A model generated the notes under the pieces. That model searched no databases, was not told where the DNA came from, and worked only from the letters and a program-made list of their open reading frames with translations. A program made the translations under genes and the position numbers. A stretch of 64,000 nt of DNA, taken from positions 4,333,250 through 4,397,249 of the forward strand of contig JADCRB010000016.1 in NCBI GenBank assembly GCA_021464245.1, written 5' to 3'. The DNA is from Carallia brachiata (Eukaryota; Streptophyta; Magnoliopsida; Malpighiales; Rhizophoraceae). Shown one piece after another: positions 55,961-64,000 of the stretch (position 1 is the first letter of the stretch; each line of letters starts with the position of its first letter).

Positions 55961-57540
55961 TTCTTGCGAGCGTAAATAACAAGTCCATCACATTTGAGTG
56001 TTGATAATTGATAGGAAAAAAAGCACGCTTTCGGACAAAAATGCCCGACTTTTGGGCTCAATTGCAGCAAAGATTTGGTTTTTTGCAATCCTATTGATTC
56101 TTTGTGAAATAATAAAATAAAATTTTTTTATTTTATATTTTATCAATGTGATTGTAAAAAAAAAAAAAAAAAAAGATTTGTTGCAATTTGATGTAATAAT
56201 AGAGCAAAAATTCGGGCAAATTTCTCCTGCGACGGCTTAATTGATGTATATATGTACTGGATAATGATAGATGCAGTGGTGCATTCCCTATATATTCCTA
56301 TAAATGACTGGAAAACTTTTACTCTAATTAAGATTCACCCTGATAAAAACTAAAGATTACAATAAGTTTCAGTTGATATCTTGGGCTTTAGTATAATATG
56401 ACTGGAAGGCGAGCAGTATAATTCCTTTTCTGGCCTAGGAAAAGCAGCGAACTCTATAAGCTAGGTCCTGACTGGCGCCCAACTTCATTCCCCAAACAAT
56501 TTTTTGTTTTTTCGCCGGAGGAGGGGGGAGTTGACGTGTTGGGATTTAGTGAAATAAGACTCGAGTGCCCAACTTCATTCCCATACAATGACAGGGGTGG
56601 AGGGAGGGGGTGCCTTTTTTCCTTTTTTTTTAATTTCTAGGAGGGCCTAAGCCTAAAGAGGGAACGAATGAAAAGGTGAGTTTCCAACTCTGCCTAGGAT
56701 TGGTGATTCAAAGTACTATGAGAACGACGTGTCGAAATTTGAGTAATGCTATTAGTTTTGATGATATTTTGGTGTTGCATGTGGAGAAAAAGTTTATGGA
56801 GCGTACGTGGGGTAAGTAGTTTAAAACTTGGGAAAAGTTGTATAATCCCATAAGAAATTGTCGAAAAATCTTCTAAAGGTTTAATTAATTAATTTATTAT
56901 GCAATCAATTAAATTTATTGCAATAAAATGATAATAATTTTTTTTCTCTTTAGTTGCACTTGTAATTAAGACAATTATACAATAAATTTAACGAGTTATA
57001 CTCTGAAAATTTTTCCAACTAATTTTTACAATCATGTAACAGACCCTTAAAACTTGGTAGCCTATCTCCGTGGCCAGCATGCAGGTAAAGAGGAATTGGA
57101 CGGCCAATATAACACAATTGGATAAAGAAATATATTAGATGAATCTAATTTACCATCAGATGTTTCCAATTAACGGATACAGAAGCTCAAAAAAAATAAT
57201 AAAATATGCTAAGTTCTTATAGAATTTCCATAATTTACAAAATGTTATATAATTTTCAAAAGAAAACTTTGTCTGATTGATTATTCATTGATTACTTAGT
57301 AACTAAACTATTTACAAAAATAAGTTTAAAGATTTATTTATATAAGTGTTTAACGATAACAAAAATTTAACAAGGAAAAAATAAAACCAATTAATATTCA
57401 ATTTGCTCCTCAAGTTAGTCAATGAAATATGAACTAAAATTCCTAATTAGGCAAAAATACCCTAAAAAAACTAAATATACTATAGCATATATATAATTAA
57501 AATAATAATAAAAATTGCAAAATAACTGAAAATAAATAAA
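55961..57540. other. A+T-rich spacer, nothing recognised
   Basis: It contains a 19-base A-run (56156-56174) and a short repeated phrase GCCCAACTTCATTCCC (about 56473 and 56564). There are no coding frames of note, no terminal repeats. Confidence 0.4.
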
Positions 57541-58150
57541 TTATACATCCATCAGCTGGAGCTAATGTAGGTGATTGGGTACAATTCCGTTAGCTGACTT
57601 TCCTGCATCAGCAGTACATGGTTCTATTGCTCCAACATTTGCATTATTCTCTCCTCCATTTCTCCCCCACTATTACTATCTTTCGTCCTAGTTCGAGGCG
57701 TCGTACTCCATTATCCCAAATTCCCAATTCAATACTAACCCATGTCAATTTCCTCTTTTTGAAAGAAACTCATCTTCGAGTTTACAATGAGGAATTTAAG
57801 TCTTCAATGCTAAAAAAATAAATAATGTAAAGATAACCCGCTTCAACCTCCTTACGAGATACCATCATCTTCTCATGAGAACTTTTATTGGATTGAAGAC
57901 AAATTTTAAGAAGCATGCCGAATTAAAAGTACAATTTGTTATGATGATTTCTATTCCAATAAAATGGACAAAGTGGGTTTGACTTCTTCTCTTAGATCCA
58001 CCATTATATTAACCTTGCCACGACCACAATCTTTCAAAATACAAGTTTTAGTCACAACAACCGTCATTCAGTTAGTCTTCCCATTAGAACCAAAGGATTT
58101 AACTTGTTTAATTGGAAGGTCGTCAACTACTTGAACATGTCCTCTTGATT
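57541..58150 (+). pseudogene. Unrecognised coding-like stretch
   Basis: From ATG 57618 a 67-codon frame is rich in S, L, R and P. Another frame over the same bases reads 'GSIAPTFALFSPPFLPHYYY'. Both resemble an organelle transit peptide in composition. Beyond 57835 further pieces ('PLQPPYEIPSSSHENFYW') look protein-like before stops. I recognise no family. It may be the decayed first exon of a gene or simply a pyrimidine-rich region. Confidence 0.2.
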
Positions 58151-58425
58151 TATTGGTATGTATTCGTGCATGCCCTAGTAGCTAATGCATTAATTTCTAT
58201 TTATTTATATATATTGGATATTTTATGCTTGCAATTTCATTGATATCTAGTAATATTATTATCAATAGACTTTTTTTTTTTTTTATGAATCATTATGTAT
58301 TTTTTAGAGAACTAGGAAAGATTACAATAGAGAGCAAACTAAGAGACTCCCTATGAAAAAATAAAAATAAAAATAAAACAAAACCTTACATCAAGTAATA
58401 AAATCTAAGTTTCTAGTTCTAAACA

Positions 58426-59531
58426 TTAAGCAACAAGCTCTTGCTCAATGTCAGGAACATCATTAAAGGCAGCACTAATCCAAAATCTCCACCAGCCTAA
58501 AATAACATCTATCAAAGTTTCCCAGTTTGGCACAGTACTACAAAACACAAGCTTGCTCCTCGCCATCCAAATCGTCCAAGTAATAGCAAAAAATAGAATA
58601 GACCAAAATTTTGCTTTCTTGTTACCTTTGACCAAGGATCTCCATTGAACATATGAGTCTAGAATTGAGTATGGAAGACAACATCTTATGCCCCACCTGT
58701 GAATGAAGTAATTCCATAGATTCCATGAGAAAGGACAATGAATTAGCAAGTGAGCCGCTGTCTCTGGACAAGAGTTGCAAGGAGGACATGAATTATTTTA
58801 AATAGAAGCAACACCTCTAGAGAAGAGGAAATCCTTTGACGATTATGTTTTGAAGAACAAGCCATAAAAATATTTCAACCTACGGAGGAGCAATACTCAA
58901 CCAAATATTCGAAAAATGTGCATCCTTCTGATTCCATTCGCTCAATTCAATCTATGTTCGAAGGGATTTGATAGTAAAATTACCATTGGAGCTATGAGTC
59001 CAAATCAATTTTCTTACTGTCCAATAGTTAGAACTACACCAACAAGATCCATCATTAAGGAAGAAAGAAGTTGTTCTTCCCATACAAAAAGTTTTCTTCT
59101 CAAATGTATTGTCCAAGACCAAATGTCATTGTCCCAACAACCAGAATCATGAATAAATACTTCACCATTGAAAGAAATAGAGAATAACCTAAGGCATTTG
59201 TAGGCAAAAGTACTGTTGCCTTGCCATTTGTCTAACCAAAATCTGAATTGTGTGCCATCACCCACTGAAAATTTAACCCCATCTTCTACAGTCTTACTAA
59301 TGATAGAATTGAACACCTTGAGCACACAATATCTTTCCACAGACAAGAAGAGTTGCGAGATGGCAAGGGAGGAGGCCATCTAATAGAATCAATAGAATAC
59401 TTGGACCAAATTACTTTCTTCCACATGGTGTCCTTAGAGTTAAGTCTCCATAACCATTTGAAGAGAAGTGCTTTGGTCAAATCCAAAATGGAGTAGATTC
59501 CAAGCCCACCATGATTTTTTGGCTTCAACAC
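58426..59531 (-). pseudogene. LINE C-terminal zinc-ribbon-type region remnant
   Basis: Minus-strand frames read 'MLKPKNHGGLGIYSILDLTK' and 'ALLFKWLWRL' (59286-59531), 'GDGTQFRFWLDKWQGNSTFA' (59014-59379) and 'LIHCPFSWNLWNYFIHRWGI' with 'FWSILFFAITWTIWMARSKL' (58426-58749). This is the standard region after RT in plant LINEs, including the reverse-transcriptase zinc-binding part. Frameshifts separate the three pieces. Confidence 0.88.
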
Positions 59532-60139
59532 ATTCTCTCATTTAACCTTTGCCATTTTCCTTTGGTCTGAAACACTGACCAGAAGAAATGTCTTTGTAGC
59601 CCTACTATTATATCTGCAACCTTCTTTGGTATTTTAAAGATTGACAAGTAGTAGATAGACAAGTTATTTAACACGGATTTGAGGAGAGCCAATCTACCAC
59701 CCATTGATAACATCTGACCCTTCCATCCAGCAAGTCTACTTATGATTTTTTCAATAACTGGAGTCCAAGTGGCTATCTTACATGAATTAGCACCTAAAGG
59801 AAGACTCAGATACTTAATTGGGAGATTCTCCACCTTGCACCCCAGCATACCTGTGGCCATTGAAAGCCATTGAACATCAACATTAATGCCCACAAGAGAG
59901 CATTTGTAGAAGTTTATTCTCAGGCCTGAAATCAGTTCAAAGCATTTCAACACTCTTTTAATAGCAAGCAAATTATTGAAGTCAGCACAAAAGAAAATTA
60001 ATGTGTCATCAGCAAATTGTAAATGAGGAAAGGAAATCTCCAAAGAGCCAAGAGGGGGTTTGCTAATAATGGCAAGCTCAGTAGATTTCTGAAATACTTC
60101 ACCACTTCTACTCGAATCTGTAGAGGCATTGAAACACAT
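59525..60139 (-). pseudogene. LINE reverse transcriptase, C-terminal part
   Basis: A 204-codon minus frame. 'SFPHLQFADDTLIFFCADF' carries the catalytic F-A-D-D box, intact. 'LKCFELISGLRINFYKCSLV', 'LPIKYLSLPLGANSCK', 'KIISRLAGWKGQMLSMGGRL' and 'LNNLSIYYLSIFKIPKK' follow, the usual thumb region. The frame before 'FADD' does not show the earlier RT motifs ('P.PDG', 'KAYD', 'G..QG.PLSP'); instead, bases 60060-60170 read the region ahead of RT ('HIGQIMTDNGCVSMPLQIRV') in a different frame. So the first two thirds of RT was deleted. Confidence 0.88.
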
Positions 60140-60479
60140 CCGTTGTCAGTCATAATCTGACCTATGTGATTTCTTTACATTATTTGCATGGTTGTTAAAT
60201 GGAAGAACTTTGCATTTTTATTACCTTCTCGGATCCACTGCAATCTTAACATTCCTTGATTATGCATTTACTTCAAAGCTCTCATTTGAGTGTCTTTTTT
60301 TTAATTATTACAGCCTCATCTTGTAGCCTGTGCTCTTGAGCTTTATCTAAATTATCTAGCTTATTCTCAATTTCACAGATTGTAGTGTCTAGATTGCCAA
60401 AGATATTTTTGTTCTATACTTTCAAGTTCTCCTTCAGCAATTTGAGCTTCTTCTGGATGTTCAAATGCTTAAATTCACT

Positions 60480-61272
60480 TCACCATTTCTTCACTAGGTC
60501 CAAGAAACCCAGAGATAAAAGCCAGCAGTCCAAGAACCTGAAAGGCTTAGGGCCCCAACCAAATGCATTTGACTCTAACAATACAGGACAGTGATATGAA
60601 AGGCCCTTTTTCAAGCCCCATTGCTTTAAGGAAGGAAATTTGGAAAGAAACTCAGGAGAGACCAAGAAACGATCAATTCAACTCATTGATCGAGAATTAG
60701 ACTAAGTAAATTTGCGACCCATTAGTGATAAATCGATCAGACCAGTGTGGTGTACAAAATCTGAGAAGTCACTTATACTCTCATCTAGAGATTGTCTGCC
60801 ATTGCTTTTTTCTTCAGATCTAAGAACTACATTAAAGTCACCCCCAATTAATAACGGCTTGCATCTTGGTTTGCACGTAGTACTAGAAAAGTTGGCTAAA
60901 GAGCTCCATAATTCTTTTCTACTAGTATTATTATTGTGCCCATAAACATTGATCATGACACAAGGAAAATTCTCGCTTACCAAGCTTCCGTCTAAGGCAA
61001 TCCATCTAGGGCCTTTAATTGTAGATTGCATTTTGAAAAAGCTATTGTCTGAAATTGAGAGGAGTCTCCAGAATTACCAATCACATCAATCGAATCCCAT
61101 GAGCAATTCCTTGACCCCAAAATACTATAGACATCTATATCCTTGATACTCTCCAATTTCGTTCGTTTTGTAACATCAAGAAATTAATCCTCTTGCTTCT
61201 AACCCATGTATTTACAACCCTCTTCTTTTCATTCGAGCTGCACCCTCTAACATTCCAGGATAAAATTAACAT
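60480..61272 (-). pseudogene. LINE endonuclease remnant
   Basis: Minus strand from ATG 61272: 'MLILSWNVRGCSSNEKKRVV' (the SWNVRG start of plant LINE AP-type endonucleases), then 'CVMINVYGHNNN', 'CKPLLIGGDFNVVLRSEEKS' (the GDFN catalytic block) and 'SDFSDFVHHTGLIDLSLMGR' (60702-61031). After a stop come 'VSPEFLSKFPSLKQWGLKKG' and 'LSYHCPVLL', where the catalytic S-D-H is S-Y-H (about 60580-60588). The enzyme nicks the target DNA for priming. Stops and the lost aspartate make it inactive. Confidence 0.88.
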
Positions 61273-61296
61273 AACAAAATGTAAATAGTAGCTCAC

Positions 61297-61698
61297 TGAT
61301 ATGGTTACAAATTGGAGTGGCTGATTAGCTTAACGGCAGTAACAACCGAAATAAGCAGAAGTAAAGTGAAGGAAGTAGACGTTAGTCAGTTAGGAAGGTT
61401 TACTTGTAAAAGTGTACACGTGTCAATTGATTAGTGGTGGTTAATCAAATGTTAGTTGTTAATCCTTGATTAGTTGGTTGCTGTTAGTTAGTCAGGAGGA
61501 TAAAAGAACAGCCTGTGTACAGGAAAGAGGGACGTGATAATAAAGCTACTTTGCCTTCTCTCTCTTATCTTCTTCTCTCTCTAAATTCTCTGATCTCATC
61601 CTCTTCTTCCCTAAATTCTGCCTTCAATCTTGGTATGTTTCTTGTTGTTTGGGTGCCAACACTAATCAAATTCTTGTTGTTACTATTGCACTGTACCA
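61297..61698 (+). repeat. Putative 5' LTR of Gypsy-D
   Basis: TG...CA ends fit TGATATGGTTACAAA (61297) and CTGTACCA (61698), just ahead of the primer-binding site. An A+T-rich ATAAAAG box (about 61501-61507), followed by a pyrimidine-rich leader, is the likely promoter. The left boundary is a guess because the 3' LTR is outside the window. Confidence 0.55.
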
Positions 61699-61701
61699 AT
61701 T

Positions 61702-61713
61702 TGGTATCAGAGT
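61702..61713 (+). promoter_or_regulatory. Gypsy-D primer-binding site
   Basis: TGGTATCAGAGT matches the initiator tRNA-Met primer-binding site TGGTATCAGAGC in 11 of 12 bases. Confidence 0.88.
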
Positions 61714-61780
61714 AAGTCCTTCCTCGACTTGTTCTTGTTGTTATTCTTGTTCTTGGACGATCGATCTTGTTATTCCTTCA

Positions 61781-62740
61781 ATGGCGACTGGCACGCGTTC
61801 CCAGGATGGAGTAACTGCAGAACTTAAGAAATTAGAAGAGATGTTGAAGACAATGACTCGGGAAATTTCACTTCTCAAAGAAACGCATCAGAAGGACCAA
61901 AGAGATGTGGCGGAGCTTCGTGATTTTTGCACCGGCAATGCGGATCAGAATCAAGCTTTAGGCATTCAGGCCCAGTTATTAGCAGGTAATTCTTCCTTCT
62001 TTAAGAAGCAATTTCAGATGGATTTTCCGGTGTTTGGTGGTGAAGATTTGCAGGGTTGGCTTTATAAATGTGACAAGTTCTTTGAGATTGAAAATGTGCC
62101 TGAGGATTCTAAAGTACGGGTTGCAGCTGGTTATTTGGAAGGCATAGCTTTACAGTGGCATAGAAATTATATGGTGGGGAGACCGAAGGGTGTCTTTCCA
62201 AGTTGGGAAGAGTATGTCTTGGCCATCTCTCAACGTTTTTGTCCTTCAGGGTACGTGAAACCCATCTCAGAGTTATGGGCCTTGCGGCAAGAAGGGTCGG
62301 TTAGTGATTATCAGGACCAATTTGATAGTCTTGTGGGTAGGGTGCAGATTCCTAATGAATATTTGGTTGAGATTTTCTTGTGTGGGTTAAAGGATGAAAT
62401 ACAGGGTCTTGTACGGATGTTTAATCCGAGTACCTTGCAATAGGCCTGTGCACTGGCCAAGTTACATGAGGCCACCAATGCCAAGCTGTGTAGTAAGGCT
62501 CGTTCGATTTCGAGGACTCCTGGGTTACTACCTACACCTCGTTTAGGCCAACAATCATCTGGGGGTCACATTCTATCTACTGGCAAGGAGAATATCAATC
62601 CAAATGGTGATGGGAAGCCTGCTTGGATGAGTAAAGTTACAAGGGTGAAGTCTGGTGATACCATGGAAGATAGGAGGCTAAAGGTTTATGCTATTGGTGC
62701 GATGAGAAATACACTCCGGGGCATCGATGTCGGCAAAAAA
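61781..62740 (+). pseudogene. Gypsy-D gag
   Basis: I take the start at ATG 61781 ('MATGTRSQDG') rather than the upstream in-frame ATG, because the bases before it belong to the LTR and primer-binding site. A coiled-coil-like N-terminus ('LKKLEEMLKTMTREISLLKE') is followed by the gag core: 'MDFPVFGGEDLQGWLYKCDK', 'DSKVRVAAGYLEGIALQWHR' and 'LWALRQEGSVSDYQDQFDSL'. A TAG stop at 62441-62443 cuts it. In the following bases 'ACALAKLHEATNAKL' continues the same frame, and after a frame change the zinc knuckle 'CYWCDEKYTPGHRC' (about 62690-62730) has all its ligands. Gag packages element RNA. Confidence 0.92.
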
Positions 62741-63240
62741 AGTTGTTCCTTATAGAGGTTGAGGATGATGAAGTGGTAGATGGGTTGTTAGAACTAGAAC
62801 AAACTTCAGTTCAGGAAGGTGTGGCCACTGATTTGGGGCCTCTTATTTCACTTCATGCCATTGCTGGAGTTGAATCCCAAGAGGTTAAAACTATGAAGGT
62901 TGTATGTATTATCAATGGGCACCCAATTCGGACTTTGATAGATTCGGGCAGCACTCACAATTTTATTGATGCACAACTTGCTCAAAAATTGGGATGTGAA
63001 TTAGTAGCTGTTTCCGGCATTCGGGTCAAGGTAGCTAACGAAAGTTTGGTGCCTTGTCATCAAATGTGCAAAGATTTGAAGTGGGGTTTGCAAGGGGAGG
63101 AGTTTTCGGCTGATGTGTATGTGATGCCTTTGGGGGGATGTGACATGGTCCTCGGTGTTCAATGGCTTAGGACCATAGGGGATATTTTATGGAATTTCGA
63201 GGAATTAAAAATGAAGTTCTTGGTACAAGACGCACACATG
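62741..63240 (+). pseudogene. Gypsy-D aspartic protease
   Basis: An open 216-codon frame from 62743 reads 'LISLHAIAGV', 'INGHPIRTLIDSGSTHNFID' (active-site D-S-G at about 62941-62949, intact), 'QLAQKLGCELV', 'VYVMPLGGCDMVLGVQWLRT' and 'GDILWNFEELKMKF'. That is the standard gypsy protease order. After about 63200 the coding frame shifts by one, and the RT part continues in the overlapping frame at 63189-63665. Confidence 0.9.
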
Positions 63241-64000
63241 TATTACGGGGTAATGGGACTACAACGAGAGCCATTATTTGCATGCTTCAACCTGAATATC
63301 AGAATTCTCTTGGGCAGTTGTTCACTTTTCTTGCTCTTACTCAAGGGGAAATCACTTGGTGGGCCATTGATGCAACGTGTTGTGAGGGTTTAGATTCTAC
63401 TGAACAGATTACAGAAGTATTGGAGGCTTATGAGGATGTATTCCAAGAGCCAACATCTCTTCCTCCCCATTGGGCATATGACCACCGAATTCCACTACTT
63501 CCTAAAGCTCAGCTGGTCAATCTAAGGCCTTATAGATATCCTGGATTGCAAAAAGATATCTTGGAAAAGTTGGTCAATGATATGTTGCAAGCTGGAATTA
63601 TCAAAAACAGCACTAGTCCCTTTGCTTCTCCTGTGGTTTTGATTAGGAAGAAAGATAGTTCATGACATTTTTGTGTGGACTACAGACGGCTTAATCAACT
63701 CACCATTAAGGATAAATTTCCTATACCATTAGTGGAAGATTTATTTGATGAGCTAGGAGGTTCTCGTTGGTTCTCTAAATTAGATTTGAGATCGGGGTAC
63801 CACCAAATCCGCATGGCATCTGACGACATCCCAAAAACAGCTTTTCATACCCATGAGGGCCATTTTGAGTTCCTAGTTATGCTTTTGGTCTCACAAATGC
63901 ACCAGCCACGTTTCAAGGCTTAATGAATTCTATCTTCAAGCCTTATTTGCGGAAGTTTATTATGGTTTTTTTTTATGATATTTTGGTATATAGTTGCAGC
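63241..64000 (+). pseudogene. Gypsy-D reverse transcriptase, N-terminal part
   Basis: Motifs: 'EDVFQEPTSLPPHWAYDHRI', 'NLRPYRYPGLQKDILEKLVN', 'GIIKNSTSPFASPVVLIRKK'. A TGA stop at 63663-63665 stands where this family has tryptophan, then '[20 protein letters not shown]', '[19 protein letters not shown]' and '[17 protein letters not shown]'. A one-base deletion follows near 63880-63890, after which '[20 protein letters not shown]' reads in another frame. The catalytic box near 63963-63992 reads '[11 protein letters not shown]', with tyrosine replacing the first aspartate of F-F-D-D. The copy is inactive. The sequence ends at the window edge. Confidence 0.92.

Larger units (their letters stand above)
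58271..61296 (-). mobile_element. Minus-strand LINE with internal RT deletion
   Basis: An L1-type non-LTR element: endonuclease (61272 down to 60480), a shortened RT (60139-59525) and the C-terminal region to 58426 lie in order on the minus strand. A 14-base T-run at 58271-58284 is its poly-A tail. The part of RT between the finger region and the F-A-D-D box is missing. No target duplication was found: the left flank is ATCAATAGAC and no copy lies near 61300. It ends next to, or was cut by, the Gypsy-D LTR. Confidence 0.8.
61297..64000 (+). mobile_element. Gypsy-D, 5' part of a Ty3/gypsy element
   Basis: A putative 5' LTR (61297-61698), tRNA-Met primer-binding site (61702-61713), gag (61781-62443), zinc knuckle, protease (about 62720-63230) and RT (about 63420 on) lie in gypsy order on the plus strand and run off the window. 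The gag and RT wording is that of chromovirus-type plant elements, an inference from motifs, since the integrase chromodomain lies outside. The copy is recent enough for frames of 216-264 codons but has stops, a frameshift and a changed RT active site. Confidence 0.88.

Noticed and set aside
1..64000. CRISPR array, tRNA, rRNA, riboswitch or bacterial-type operon
   Set aside because: No regularly spaced identical repeats, no tRNA box pair and no bacterial gene organisation were seen. The content is plant nuclear repeat DNA.

Overview
This window looks like a piece of nuclear genome from a flowering plant, most likely a eudicot, in a repeat-rich region. The evidence is long A+T-rich non-coding DNA, plant-type Ty1/copia and Ty3/gypsy LTR retrotransposons (including Tat- and Athila-like ones), plant L1-type LINEs, and the remains of a plant-specific Dof zinc-finger gene. 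I found no intact host gene, rRNA, tRNA, CRISPR array or bacterial-type operon. Nearly every recognisable coding stretch is transposon-derived and broken.

Layout from left to right. 1-2340 is A+T-rich DNA with a 30-bp tandem array, a diverged 250-bp duplication and a GT microsatellite. About 2760-5329 is a decayed minus-strand copia element (Copia-A) whose gag-protease block lies inverted relative to its pol. 6684-31809 is a 25-kb Tat-type gypsy element on the minus strand. It is bounded by 642/639-bp LTRs and contains dead gag-PR-RT-RNaseH-INT (about 30.3 down to 25.5 kb) plus antisense accessory reading frames (about 7.6-8.5, 15.6-16.2 and 16.9-19.0 kb). It has been invaded by an Athila-like fragment (8587-14092) and a minus-strand LTR (about 20.5-21.85 kb). 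31937-40296 is a nearly complete copia element (Copia-B) with 1.4-1.5 kb LTRs and a perfect ATAAT target duplication. A MITE-like inverted-repeat element (about 40.5-41.0 kb) and a solo LTR of the Copia-B family (41351-42813, GACTT duplication) follow.

43153-45690 is a 5'-truncated L1-type LINE with a 10-bp target duplication and a poly-A tail. 46620-55221 is a Dof transcription-factor gene split inside its zinc finger by a 7.6-kb minus-strand copia element (Copia-C, 46745-54376). 55.2-58.3 kb is A+T-rich spacer with one unrecognised coding-like stretch. 58271-61272 is a minus-strand LINE with an internal deletion in its reverse transcriptase. From about 61297 to the window end lies the 5' part of a plus-strand gypsy element (Gypsy-D) with LTR, PBS, gag, protease and the start of RT.

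The history can be partly ordered. The Tat element is old: its LTRs are well diverged and its protease and RT active sites are lost. It was host to later insertions. Copia-B has similar LTRs and an exact target duplication, so it is younger. Copia-C interrupted the Dof gene, and the gene then collected stops and frameshifts. Many stops look like C-to-T or G-to-A changes (CGA to TGA, CAG to TAG, TGG to TAG/TGA), as expected of long-methylated, silenced DNA. I see no evidence of a new enzymatic or defence system. The most informative parts are the nested-insertion history, the split Dof gene and the antisense reading frames inside the Tat element.
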